In this document: positions 14,566 through 22,803 of the stretch, in pieces
Numbering within the stretch: the first letter of the stretch is position 1
How the letters are laid out: the number at the start of each line of letters is the position of its first letter
The notes under the pieces: generated by a model
What the model saw: the letters and a program-made list of their open reading frames with translations, nothing else
Databases searched by the model: none
Told to the model about the DNA's origin: nothing
Position numbers and translations under genes: made by a program
Source: Herbaspirillum sp. ST 5-3
GTDB taxonomy: Bacteria > Pseudomonadota > Gammaproteobacteria > Burkholderiales > Burkholderiaceae_D
Length of the DNA: 64,000 nt
Assembly (NCBI RefSeq): GCF_004804275.1
Contig: NZ_STGI01000004.1
Span: 83,605 to 147,604 of the forward strand
Reading direction: 5' to 3'

Positions 14566-15741
14566 ATGAAATCACTGCTACTTCTTATTGCCGCATTGCT
14601 CGCTTCCAGCGCGGCGCCCGCCAATACCGACATCGGCGTCATCAGCTACTGGGGTACTAACCAGGCGCTCTATGACCAGTTGCCGGAGGGCTCGGTGGCG
14701 CTTGTCAATCCGGACAACGGCATATTCGTCTCTGCAGGCCAAACCAAGACGCTTGTTCCGAACCTGAGTGACTACAAGACGATTGTGAGAAAGGCCGCGC
14801 GGCGCGATATAGCCATGCTCGGTTATGTCCCGACAGGCTACTTCAACCATACTTGTGACGCGATCGGCCAGTGCCAGACCTGGGAGAGGATCGAGGCGCA
14901 GGTTCAAGCGTATTTCACCAACATGCCGCGCCTGGAAGGCATCTTCTTCGACGAAGCCGCTCCCGCAGCCTGGGATTGCAATGCGTTCCCTGCCGAATAC
15001 CAGCGCCTGCGCGACATCGTCTATAAATACAAGGGCAACGCAACGATCGCGTTCAATGCAGGCGTGCCGGATAACTGTGCAGTGGCGGGTGCGGAAGCGG
15101 GCGACATCCTGGTGTTGTTCGAAAGCGATCAGAACGCTTATGCCGCGCAAGCACAGAACGTTCAGGTATCCACCACGACCGCTCTGAACAAGGGTGTGAC
15201 GACCTGGCATCTGATTCATTCCGTGAAGACCCTGGACGGCCTGAATGCCGTTCTCGCCCAAGCGAAGGCGACCAACGTGGACTTGTTCTATGCCACGGAT
15301 ATCGGCGGGAACTGGCAGGCGGGCGAAAACACCTGGGGCTCGCTGCCCTCCTACTGGCAGCAAGAGGTTGCTCTGTTGAGCGGCGCATCGGAACAACTCG
15401 CGCCGACCTGCAGCAGCTTGGCATCCGCACCGTCCGGGCAGATCGTCAGCAAGGTCAGGTGGGAAGATGTCGGCAAGCCTGGCTATATCTATATTGGGGC
15501 CAGAGATACGAACGGTCGCACCTGGATGCATGATGGGCGTACCTGGACCGAATACACGACCGGCACCCGGAGCGTCTACACCTCGCAGACCATCACGGGC
15601 CTCCTGTCGCTACCCTATGATCGCGTCTCAGCCCTGCTATCCACCTTGCCCGCCACGCCCAAGGCGGTCTGGACCGCCTACGCACTGGCGGATGACAGGG
15701 ATCACCTCAAGAGGAAAAAGCGTATTTGTGTGAATCGATAA
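14566..15741 (+). CDS. Secreted spherulin-4-like (GH135-type) glycosidase
   Basis: A 391-residue exported protein with a signal peptide (MKSLLLLIAALLASSAAPA). The mature N-terminal two thirds fit the spherulation-specific family 4 fold: VISYWGTNQALYDQLP, VALVNPDNGIF, LGYVPTGYFNH and the acidic LEGIFFDEAAPA strand end, which supplies candidate catalytic Asp/Glu. The family includes Sph3-type hydrolases of N-acetylgalactosamine-containing exopolysaccharides. A C-terminal domain (about 295-391, GYIYIGARDTNGRTWMHDG) is not recognised. ATG 14566 has GGAAAG upstream; longer starts at 14524 and 14551 would bury the signal peptide. Its neighbourhood (adhesin export, diguanylate cyclase) suggests matrix remodelling or release, but substrate is unknown. 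Confidence 0.8.
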   Translation: MKSLLLLIAALLASSAAPANTDIGVISYWGTNQALYDQLPEGSVALVNPDNGIFVSAGQTKTLVPNLSDYKTIVRKAARRDIAMLGYVPTGYFNHTCDAIGQCQTWERIEAQVQAYFTNMPRLEGIFFDEAAPAAWDCNAFPAEYQRLRDIVYKYKGNATIAFNAGVPDNCAVAGAEAGDILVLFESDQNAYAAQAQNVQVSTTTALNKGVTTWHLIHSVKTLDGLNAVLAQAKATNVDLFYATDIGGNWQAGENTWGSLPSYWQQEVALLSGASEQLAPTCSSLASAPSGQIVSKVRWEDVGKPGYIYIGARDTNGRTWMHDGRTWTEYTTGTRSVYTSQTITGLLSLPYDRVSALLSTLPATPKAVWTAYALADDRDHLKRKKRICVNR

Positions 15742-16013
15742 GCCGCCACGTCGCTCCTCCCACGTGCCGGAATGTTCCATCGGATCTTTCCGCTGCTCGC
15801 CGTGGGTTGCCGGAGTGGCGACAGAAGCCCGGCTAAACCTGTGTCCCAAGGCAGAAAGGACGAGGCGGCACAGTGGAGTGAGGGAGAGTTCGTCCGTTGT
15901 TCTGTGCCGGTCGGCAGCGCTACCCTCGCATTTTTATAGAAAATAGAACAATATTCAACTCAGAAGTAATATATGACCTACGGTCACCACCACGCATTCA
16001 CATCACTTGGCTC

Positions 16014-16655
16014 ATGACAAAATCTGCACTCATCGTTGAGGACCACCCTATCTACCGCGACGCGCTCATGATGTTCCTGCGCGGCCTGCTGGGAAATTCC
16101 AGTGTGATCGCCGTAAGTTCGACTGAAGAGGCGCTTTCCCTGTCCAGCAACCTGGATGGCCTCGCTCTGATACTGCTCGATCTGGGACTCCCCGGAATGC
16201 ACGGCGTGGAAGCGGTGGCCTCGTTACATCGAAAGTATGCAGATGCGGCCATCGTCGTCGTTTCGGCTTCAGAGGATCGCCGCGAAGTGGCCGCAGTGCT
16301 GCGAGCAGGCGCAAAGAGTTTTATCTCCAAGGCGGTGTCGACAAAAGTGATCTCGGAGGTGGTCGCGAAGGTCCTGGCTGGCGAGCGGCTCGAGTCGGAG
16401 TGGATTACGGCCAGGGGCAATCAAGCCGTCGGGGATGAGCCCTTGTTAATGCTGACCCCACGTCAGCGAGAGACGCTCGTCTATCTGTGCCAAGGCCTCT
16501 CCAACAAAGAAATCGGCCTTCGATTGGGTGTTGCGGAAATCACCATCAAGACCCATATTTCATCAATCTTCCGCGCATTGAATGTCGTCAATCGAACCCA
16601 GGCAGTGCTTGCTGCGCGTCGATTCGGTCTCTACTCTCCCGGCGCTGAGGAGTGA
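16014..16655 (+). CDS. Orphan NarL/LuxR-type response regulator
   Basis: A 213-residue two-component response regulator. The receiver domain (1-120) has the acidic pair in VEDHPIYRDAL, the phospho-acceptor Asp in LILLDLGLPGMHG and the switch Lys in KSFISKAVS. A LuxR-type helix-turn-helix occupies about 150-205 (LTPRQRETLVYLCQGLSNKEI and VAEITIKTHISSIFRAL). ATG 16014 is taken because homology to receivers begins at MTKSALIVEDHP; the open frame upstream to 15897 has no domain content. No histidine kinase is adjacent. It follows the glycosidase gene by 272 bp and is a candidate for binding the dyad-symmetric boxes upstream of the surface genes, which is inference. Confidence 0.9.
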   Translation: MTKSALIVEDHPIYRDALMMFLRGLLGNSSVIAVSSTEEALSLSSNLDGLALILLDLGLPGMHGVEAVASLHRKYADAAIVVVSASEDRREVAAVLRAGAKSFISKAVSTKVISEVVAKVLAGERLESEWITARGNQAVGDEPLLMLTPRQRETLVYLCQGLSNKEIGLRLGVAEITIKTHISSIFRALNVVNRTQAVLAARRFGLYSPGAEE

Positions 16656-16781
16656 ACGAATTCAAGCGCCACCTTGGAATCGGTTCCCGGCGCCAAAGAC
16701 CATCGATTCGGCTTCCAGGCCTTGCAACGCGGGAGCGGGCCGGCCGGTGACCGACCGGCGCCGCGTCCGGTCAGCCTTGCT

Positions 16782-17258
16782 TCATCGCGGCATGTGAATG
16801 CCAACGCAGACGATCGTATTGCCGGCACCTTGCTCGCAATACGATTTCTTGGGTTCGTAGACGTTCGTGTTGGGATTGTTAAACTTGTAGGGGCCGTACC
16901 ACCCCGGTCCCTTGCTCTTGACCATGTCGATCATTCCCTTGATGAGCGCGTTGCCGTCGACATCTTTCATGCCGATCAGGTTCTTTCCGACCATCTTCGG
17001 ATTGGCGCCTTGCGCAAGGCAGTTGCCTTCGAAGTCGTAGACAAAAACGTACAGATCGCGGTCCTTGAATGCCCCATCGGGATGATCGGTAAAGCTTTTG
17101 TAGGCTTTTTCCGGTCCTGCCGATTTGATCAATGCGACCGCCTGCTTCACCATGGCTTGTGCTTCAGCTTCGGAACCGCGATCGCCCGCCGCTAACGCTC
17201 CGGCCGAGATAGCAAATTGCGCTCCCAGTACTGCTACCGCGATCATGCTTTTCTTCAT
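16782..17258 (-). CDS. Periplasmic single-Cache-domain protein
   Basis: A 158-residue protein with a cleavable signal peptide (MKKSMIAVAVLGAQFAISAGALA) and a single Cache_2-like sensor domain. Diagnostic stretches are DRDLYVFVYDFEGNCLAQG, NPKMVGKNLIGMKDVDGNALI and GPGWYGPYKF. The protein has no membrane anchor or signalling domain, so it is a free periplasmic small-ligand binder rather than a receptor. Two cysteines near the C-terminus (YCEQGAGNTIVCVG) could form a disulfide. It stands alone, with about 125 bp to the response regulator and about 270 bp to the beta-propeller gene on either side. Ligand unknown. Confidence 0.82.
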   Translation of the reverse strand: MKKSMIAVAVLGAQFAISAGALAAGDRGSEAEAQAMVKQAVALIKSAGPEKAYKSFTDHPDGAFKDRDLYVFVYDFEGNCLAQGANPKMVGKNLIGMKDVDGNALIKGMIDMVKSKGPGWYGPYKFNNPNTNVYEPKKSYCEQGAGNTIVCVGIHMPR

Positions 17259-17475
17259 GTGTGTCCCCTTGTGCTTGTCTTAATAGTGATAAATCACCGC
17301 GTTATTGATTTTAACTATCTTTCTTTGCAGCAAGATTCAATTTACCATATGACCAATAAATTTCAAGCGAAATCGTTCTCCCTGTCGCCGCAATGCAAAT
17401 CCTGACAAATGCCGGCGGTGCCGTTCGCACTGGCGAACTCGCTGAATTACAATGGGATCGCTGATTGCCTGTCAA

Positions 17476-17502
17476 TGCGGCAGCCCGTTCGTGGCTGCCG
17501 CA
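17476..17502 (-). terminator. Stem-loop after the beta-propeller lipoprotein gene
   Basis: TGCGGCAGCC and GGCTGCCGCA form a perfect 10-bp stem with a 7-nt loop, 28 nt after the stop at 17531 on the minus strand. No T-run follows, so it may be a weak terminator or an mRNA 3' end stabiliser. Confidence 0.45.
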
Positions 17503-17530
17503 GCGTGTTCCGAATTGAGGCGTCGTTACC

Positions 17531-19162
17531 TCAGCGGTTGGGGATGCGGTAAATCGCGTTGTTGCGATCGGCGCTAAAGTAGACATTTCCGCGTGCGTCG
17601 ATCGCGACGCCCGTTGGGATGTACGACGGCGGCATGCCTGCACCACCCTCGAAGCCAATCGGCAAATCGCCCGCGATCACCCGGCGCGTGCCGCCAATCG
17701 GGTCGATTTCAGTCAACTGCCGTGCTGCCGCTTCCGCAATGATAAGGCGCCCGTTCGGCGTTTCGGCCAGGCCTTCCGGCAATTTGAGGCCTTCCGCGAC
17801 GACCGATTTGCTCCAATCCTTCGTGTTGATGCGGATCAGCTTGCCTGCGGCGACGGTCACATAGAGATTGCCATCTCGCGCAAGGATTAACTGCACCGGC
17901 CCCTCGAGCCCCTGAAGCACGACTTCCCGATTCTTGTAGCCGTCGCCGTTAAGCCGCACCAGATTGCCCGTAGCGATTTCGGATACGAGAACCGAACCAT
18001 CCGGCAGTTCAACCGCATCGGTCGGCGCCTTGAATCCGCCCAGCTCGGCAACAGTCTTCATGGCCCCGCGGTCGATGATTTGCAGGCTGCTGGTAAACCA
18101 GCTTGTCAACAGCAAGTGCTTGTCGCTGGCGCCGACCGTGAACGGATATTCCAGATCGGAGTCCTGCATGCGCTTGATGTCGGTGACTTTGCCTGTTTGA
18201 GTATCGACCGCTCGCAGGGCGAAAATGTCGGCGACGTACAAGGTCTTTCCGTCCGCAGAGAGCTTGAGACCGCCCGGCACGGCGACTTCGCCCTTGGTGA
18301 TATAGCGCGATTTTCCGCTCGCGGGGTCGACTTCCTCGATCGAGTTGTCCGCCATGTTGGAGACATAAATGTGGTCCTGCTTGTCGATCGCCAGGTTGTC
18401 GAGCGCGCTCTTCAATTGCGCGACGGTCGTCTTGCTTCCGCTGGCCGGGTCGATTCGCACCAGCTCTCCGCTTTTGGTATCGACTGCGTACAGATTGCCT
18501 TTTGAATCGAAGTTTGCAGCGGCAGGCGTCTTCATGCCGGATGCAAGCGTCTTCACTTCACCCGAATCAGGATTGACCTTCACGATCTGTCCCTTGAACC
18601 AGAGCGGTCCGTAGATCCAGCCGTCCTTGCCGACTTCAAACCCGTTCAGGCCGCCCAGCTCCTTCTTGATCAGGCGCGGCGGTTTCTGACCGCCGATGTC
18701 GATCTCCCACAGCGCATCGCCGAGGAACACCTGCGAGGCGTAAAGACGTCCATTTTTCTGGTCAAAGGCAAGCGAATTGATGCCCGTCAGATCCTTGGCC
18801 AAGACCTTGATCGGCGCAGAATCGGACTCGCGATAGCGCAGCACGCCCTGAAGAAAGGAAGTCCATGCCAACTCGCCCTTCGGGCCGATCGCAATGTCGT
18901 CCGCCTGCCCCTCTGGCGCAGGAATGAAGACCGATGCCTTGCCGCTGTTGCGATCGACTTCGTAGATCGCACTCCCGATCACGCTGCCGGCGAGCAAACG
19001 CCCCTTTGTGTCGACGGCCAGGCCGTGAACGCCTTTGAAGTTCGACGGAGCGACGAGCACTTCGGGCTGTCCGTATTCATGCATCGTGGAAGGTGAAGTC
19101 GCGCATCCGGCGACCAGCGTAGAAAGGCCGAACAAGACTGCTGAAGCAATTCGATTGCACAT
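17531..19162 (-). CDS. NHL/SMP-30-type beta-propeller lipoprotein
   Basis: A 543-residue lipoprotein: the signal sequence ends in LVAGC (Cys about residue 19). The rest is a long series of NHL/SGL-type propeller blades, e.g. GVHGLAVDTKGRLLAGS, GINSLAFDQKNGRLYAS, AAANFDSKGNLYAVDTKSG, LDNLAIDKQDHIYVSN and PTGVAIDARGNVYFSADR. The number of blades exceeds a single six-bladed domain, suggesting two propellers. Such proteins are lactonase-like or binding scaffolds; no metal-site residues can be assigned by eye, so an enzymatic role is not claimed. It is divergent from the substrate-binding protein gene at 19674. Confidence 0.82.
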   Translation of the reverse strand: MCNRIASAVLFGLSTLVAGCATSPSTMHEYGQPEVLVAPSNFKGVHGLAVDTKGRLLAGSVIGSAIYEVDRNSGKASVFIPAPEGQADDIAIGPKGELAWTSFLQGVLRYRESDSAPIKVLAKDLTGINSLAFDQKNGRLYASQVFLGDALWEIDIGGQKPPRLIKKELGGLNGFEVGKDGWIYGPLWFKGQIVKVNPDSGEVKTLASGMKTPAAANFDSKGNLYAVDTKSGELVRIDPASGSKTTVAQLKSALDNLAIDKQDHIYVSNMADNSIEEVDPASGKSRYITKGEVAVPGGLKLSADGKTLYVADIFALRAVDTQTGKVTDIKRMQDSDLEYPFTVGASDKHLLLTSWFTSSLQIIDRGAMKTVAELGGFKAPTDAVELPDGSVLVSEIATGNLVRLNGDGYKNREVVLQGLEGPVQLILARDGNLYVTVAAGKLIRINTKDWSKSVVAEGLKLPEGLAETPNGRLIIAEAAARQLTEIDPIGGTRRVIAGDLPIGFEGGAGMPPSYIPTGVAIDARGNVYFSADRNNAIYRIPNR

Positions 19163-19673
19163 GGTGTCTCCTGATTTTTATTAAGGGCGGACGAAAATAT
19201 CGGCGCTGCCAACCGGTTCTTGTACCGGCTTGAAGGACGCAAGCTCCCGTGGATGCTGTGATTTTGATAATCCACGGCAAGCCTGCAGGAGAAAAGCTTA
19301 AAAGGATGACCACACCATATCCAATGATTTCCTTTGATATTCGGATATGCATTCCGTGCATGGAGTCGTCGCATCAGGAAAAACCCTTGCACCTCGCTTG
19401 CGTGGACGAAGAGACTGACGGTGAGCCCCGCCGTGCTGGGGAAAACAAGCTCGCAGCGCTGACTTGACATCGCGGGCCAAGCGCAAAAAGTTAGATTGTT
19501 TCCTCTGAAAAATGATGATACATAGTAAGCAACGGCGATTTAATCGGACCGTTGCACTTTGGGGCGCCGCAGCTTCACCCGTGAGTCTGGGCACGGGCAC
19601 ATATAACAACTAAAGAATTATCGCCGCGCGCCGCCCCGGGAAAAATGACGAAAAACAACCCTCTGGAGGCAAT
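19163..19673. other. Divergent intergenic region
   Basis: A 511-bp stretch between the divergent lipoprotein and substrate-binding protein genes. It presumably holds both promoters. I see no gene, no convincing operator and no riboswitch-like structure. Confidence 0.4.
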
Positions 19674-20801
19674 ATGTTTGGAAAAAAACTATTGGCGGCG
19701 CTGTCCGCCTGTGCGCTCGTCGGCCTTGCGTCCGCCGGCGAGGTCAGGATCGGATCAGTAACCGGCATTACCGGTCCCAATGCATCGACTTCGCATGACG
19801 GCATAACGATTTTCAGCGGCTACCTGTCGATGATCAACGACAAAGGTGGCGTCAACGGAAATACCTTGAAGGCGGTGGTCAAGGACGATCAGTATGACCC
19901 GGCAAAGACGGCAGCGATGGCCGCGGAAGCGATCATGAAAGACAATGTGGTCGGTCTTGTAAACGCGGTCGGTACCGTCAATACCATCGCGGTCATGAAA
20001 ACCGGGGTCCTGAACAAATACAAGGTCCCTCTGGTCGGTGTCTTCAGCGGCGCGGACATTATCCGAGGCCCTGGTTCCGAGCAGATTTTTCATACACGGG
20101 CCAGCTATACCGATGAAGTCAAGAAGATTGCGCGCCTGTCCTCGACGCTCGGTTTGAAACGTGTCGCGGTGCTGTACCAGGACGACGGCTTCGGCGCCGG
20201 CATCCTGCAAAGCATCGGCCAGGCTGCGCAGGAATATGGCTTCGAAGTCATCAACAAGACGCCTTACAAGGCTGGCGAAACCGATTTCTCCTCGCATGCC
20301 AGGCAAATCATCAGCGCAAAGCCGCAAGCGATTTTCCTGATGGCCCTGCCTGAAGCGGTCATGCGCTTCATGAAAGTCTACGACGCCCCGGTCGGCGCAT
20401 CGCAGATCTATACCTTGTCCTTCGTGCCCGCCAATATGCTGGCTGCCGTCGCCGGCGAACGGCATGCACGCGGCGTGGGCATCAGCCAGGTAATTCCGAA
20501 CCCGAGTTCGACCACCCTGCCGCTGGCCAAGGACTTCCAGACATTCCTCAAGTCGAAATACGGCAAGGGCGTTCAACCCACACCAACCAACTTCGAGGTC
20601 TACATGAATGCGCGTCTGATGGTCGAGGCCGTACGCATGGCCGGTCCGAACCCGACCGCCGAGAAAGTCACGAAGGCGCTGACATCGATGAACGGCTACA
20701 TGCTTGCCGGCTATCCGATCAACTTCAGCGAAACCAACAGACTGGGAACGCACTATCTGGATATTGGTGTCGTCGGTGCAGGCGGACGACTGAATTATTG
20801 A
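19674..20801 (+). CDS. Liv-type (HAAT family) ABC transporter substrate-binding protein, orphan
   Basis: A 375-residue periplasmic binding protein with a signal peptide (MFGKKLLAALSACALVGLASA) and a type I two-lobe fold. Family landmarks are VRIGSVTGITGPNA at the mature N-terminus, INDKGGVNG, VKDDQYDP and RVAVLYQDDGFG. The start has GGAGG four bases upstream. No permease or ATPase is adjacent and a strong terminator follows, so it is expressed alone and must borrow membrane components; the livHMGF set at 46-49 kb is one candidate. Liv-type proteins in betaproteobacteria often bind aromatic or aliphatic acids rather than amino acids, and the fatty-acid/acyl-CoA genes next door fit that, but the ligand is not readable. 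Confidence 0.9.
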   Translation: MFGKKLLAALSACALVGLASAGEVRIGSVTGITGPNASTSHDGITIFSGYLSMINDKGGVNGNTLKAVVKDDQYDPAKTAAMAAEAIMKDNVVGLVNAVGTVNTIAVMKTGVLNKYKVPLVGVFSGADIIRGPGSEQIFHTRASYTDEVKKIARLSSTLGLKRVAVLYQDDGFGAGILQSIGQAAQEYGFEVINKTPYKAGETDFSSHARQIISAKPQAIFLMALPEAVMRFMKVYDAPVGASQIYTLSFVPANMLAAVAGERHARGVGISQVIPNPSSTTLPLAKDFQTFLKSKYGKGVQPTPTNFEVYMNARLMVEAVRMAGPNPTAEKVTKALTSMNGYMLAGYPINFSETNRLGTHYLDIGVVGAGGRLNY

Positions 20802-20872
20802 TCGCTGCATGAGGCTGTGCCCCGGATCCGGCAGCGTTCGGATTCGACCAAGGCCGACAACGCATCAACATC

Positions 20873-20912
20873 AAAAGGGAAGGAACGCGCCAAGCGTTCC
20901 TTCCCTTTTTTT
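20873..20912 (+). terminator. Rho-independent terminator
   Basis: AAAAGGGAAGGAACGC pairs perfectly with GCGTTCCTTCCCTTTT (16 bp) around the loop GCCAA, followed by more T residues, 72 nt after the substrate-binding protein stop. Confidence 0.92.
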
Positions 20913-20932
20913 CCATGCGAGGAGGTTCTGTC

Positions 20933-20949
20933 GTTTTATTGTGCAAAAT
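20933..20949 (+). promoter_or_regulatory. IclR-type operator candidate, copy at iclR promoter
   Basis: GTTTTATTGTGCAAAAT, 78 bp before the iclR start. It fits the palindrome GTTTTGC-N3-GCAAAAC seen perfectly at 49564 and nearly so at 22666. Position suggests autoregulation. Confidence 0.6.
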
Positions 20950-21026
20950 GCTAAACTGCAGAGCGAACCAACTGAGCGCAAAATTGACAAAGCACACAAG
21001 CCGTCTTGTCCCGCATGAGAGAAAAC

Positions 21027-21824
21027 ATGAACGATACGCTTGATCCCGATTCACCGAAAGCCGGAGAAGACCGGTACTTCATCACCGCGCTGTCGCGGGG
21101 TCTCGATGTGCTGGCGTGCTTCCGCGCAGGGGATGCGTCACTGAGCAACCAGCAGATTTCGGAGCGCTGCGGATTGCCCAAGTCGACCGTGACACGCATC
21201 GTCTACACGCTCATGAAACGCGGCTACCTAGTACAGGTCGAGCCGGGTGGCCGGTATGCGCTGGGGACGGCCACGCTGGCACTGGGCAGTTCAATGCTGG
21301 CGCGCATGGATATTCGCCAGTACGCTCGGCCGCTGCTGCAGGAACTGGCGGATTTCGCCGGCGCCACCTTGGCACTGGGCGTGCGCGACAGACTGTCAAT
21401 CATCTATACCGAAGTCGTCCGCAGCACCGCGACCCTGGCACTGACCCTGCAAGTCGGATCGCGCATTCCGATTGCCTCATCCGCAATCGGCCGCGCCTAT
21501 CTCGCCGGCGCACCCGAGCAGGAACGCAATGCCATCATGCGCCTTGCATCTGAGCTCGACGAGTCGGCTGCAGACGCAGTGCGCGAGGGGCTGGAACGCG
21601 GCCGACAAGACTATGAGAAGTATGGATGCGCCACCTCGTTCGGCGAGTGGCAAAAAGACGTGAACGGCATCGCCGTCACCTTCCGTTCAGTCGGAACGAT
21701 TCCGGTGCATGTGCTGAACTGCGGCGGTCCCTCGTCCAGCCTGTCGAAAGAATTCCTGCTGAACGACGTCAGGCCGCGCTTGCTGGCCCTCGCCCGCAAA
21801 CTCGAATCGTCGGCGCTTTCCTGA
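21027..21824 (+). CDS. IclR-family transcriptional regulator
   Basis: A 265-residue regulator with an N-terminal winged helix-turn-helix (about 15-75; SRGLDVLACF, LSNQQISERCGLPKSTVTRIV) and a C-terminal effector-binding domain (about 90-260; ALGVRDRLSIIY, VGSRIPIASSAIGRAYLAG, FGEWQKDVNGIAVTF). IclR proteins act as dimers/tetramers and control catabolic operons in response to small acids or CoA-related ligands. ATG 21027 is chosen because a purine-rich GAGAG lies 6 nt upstream; ATG 21015 and TTG 21006 are alternatives. It sits upstream of the acyl-CoA operon and an operator-like repeat precedes it. It is a paralogue of the IclR at 31789. Confidence 0.92.
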   Translation: MNDTLDPDSPKAGEDRYFITALSRGLDVLACFRAGDASLSNQQISERCGLPKSTVTRIVYTLMKRGYLVQVEPGGRYALGTATLALGSSMLARMDIRQYARPLLQELADFAGATLALGVRDRLSIIYTEVVRSTATLALTLQVGSRIPIASSAIGRAYLAGAPEQERNAIMRLASELDESAADAVREGLERGRQDYEKYGCATSFGEWQKDVNGIAVTFRSVGTIPVHVLNCGGPSSSLSKEFLLNDVRPRLLALARKLESSALS

Positions 21825-21993
21825 CTGTTTTCCCGTTGCGGACAGCAGCCCGCCGAATCCTTCACCGTCTGTCCGTCCAAAACGGTCCATCACGGAATTG
21901 GCGAAGCGCTTCAGAACAGCATCGCCCCCACATGAAATGGAAGTGCCGCTGACGGACGGCGGATGATGGCGGCGATCGTCCCGCGCAAGCCTC

Positions 21994-22440
21994 TCACTTC
22001 GCCGCGAAAACGCCGCTCGCACGGAGAATGCGCTTCTCACCGACCTTGAGATAGCAGTTGGCGAATGCCAGCCGCGAACCGATCTTCTGTATATCCACGT
22101 GGGCCTCGACCCAGTCGCCGGGATGCGCGGCTTCGACAAAATCGGTGGACAGATTGACTGTCACCATCGGCTTTTCATGATTGGCGATCGTGATCGCGAT
22201 GCCGAGCGCGCTGTCCGCCAGGGTCATCAGCATGCCGCCATGCGCCAGCCCTTTCACGTTCGTGTGTTGCGGCCCCACCCGCAAGCCAAAGACGAGCTGA
22301 TGGTCGCTGATCTTCTTGCAGTACACCGGACCAATCATGGCGAGGAACGCACTTCCACGGTCCATGGGTTCAAAGCCCTCGGGAACACTCGGCGAATCAC
22401 CGGCCCGGACAGCGGACGGCATGCAATCGATACTCTTCAT
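21994..22440 (-). CDS. PaaI-type hotdog thioesterase
   Basis: A 148-residue hotdog-fold protein. The family signature is NVKGLAHGGMLMTLADSALG (about residues 78-97), with the HGG loop and the acidic residue on the central helix, followed by VTVNLSTDFVEAAHPGDWVEA. Such enzymes hydrolyse acyl- or aryl-CoA esters and often rescue CoA in catabolic operons. ATG 22440 is preceded by AGGAA at close spacing; ATG 22422 is a possible alternative, and the upstream open frame to 22527 shows no domain content. It is divergent from the FadB-like gene, so it probably shares its control region. Confidence 0.85.
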   Translation of the reverse strand: MKSIDCMPSAVRAGDSPSVPEGFEPMDRGSAFLAMIGPVYCKKISDHQLVFGLRVGPQHTNVKGLAHGGMLMTLADSALGIAITIANHEKPMVTVNLSTDFVEAAHPGDWVEAHVDIQKIGSRLAFANCYLKVGEKRILRASGVFAAK

Positions 22441-22461
22441 TTCCTGTTTACCCGATAAAAG

Positions 22462-22476
22462 TTTCGCACTGTGGAA
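22462..22476. promoter_or_regulatory. Dyad TTTCGCACTGTGGAA near thioesterase start
   Basis: Matches the core of the 11565 repeat (TTCCGCAGTGCGGAA) at 12 of 15 positions and lies 22 bp upstream of the thioesterase start. Weak because the two changes alter both arms. Confidence 0.3.
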
Positions 22477-22665
22477 TTGCCACTTGATATTCGGAACCAT
22501 TATGCCCAAAAACTTACAAATGGGCATTTATTCGCCAAGCGACGAATTCTACCGCGATTGCTCGCCTCATCATCCTGTTCTCCTCGGGAAAACTGGAACT
22601 TATCAAGCCCGGCTTTACAGCTTCACAACTGCCTGCTAACATCGCAACATCATTTATGGAACATC

Positions 22666-22682
22666 GTTTTACTCTGCAAAAC
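22666..22682 (+). promoter_or_regulatory. IclR-type operator candidate before the FadB-like operon
   Basis: GTTTTACTCTGCAAAAC has GTTTT/AAAAC arms and matches the iclR-promoter copy (GTTTTATTGTGCAAAAT) at 14 of 17 positions. It is 121 bp before the FadB-like start. Confidence 0.62.
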
Positions 22683-22803
22683 AAAGAGCAGCAAGCGACC
22701 TGACAGCGGTCGCTCGCAGCCGGAACAAGACCACCTCCAGGGCATCCCGCCAAGCGAAGATGGCCGTTCATCACTCCAGGAAGCGAACAGAAAGAACACC
22801 GCC

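Larger units (their letters stand above)
22441..22803. promoter_or_regulatory. Divergent control region of thioesterase and FadB-like operon
   Basis: 363 bp. An open frame continues through it into the FadB-like gene but has no recognisable domain. It contains an IclR-type box at 22666-22682 and a second dyad, TTTCGCACTGTGGAA, at 22462-22476 close to the thioesterase start. Confidence 0.55.

Noticed and set aside
16735-16775. GC-rich hairpin (gccggccggtgaccgaccggc) after the Cache-protein gene as a terminator
   Set aside because: Stem is interrupted and no T-run follows on the minus strand, so I did not list it.
19490-19512. GTTTCCTCTGAAAAA as another IclR-type box before the orphan binding protein
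   Set aside because: It lacks the GCAAAAC arm and has the wrong spacing; the match is not better than chance.
22471-22803. N-terminal extension of the FadB-like protein by 111 residues
   Set aside because: The extension has no homology-like features and contains the operator candidate; crotonase homology begins at ATG 22804.
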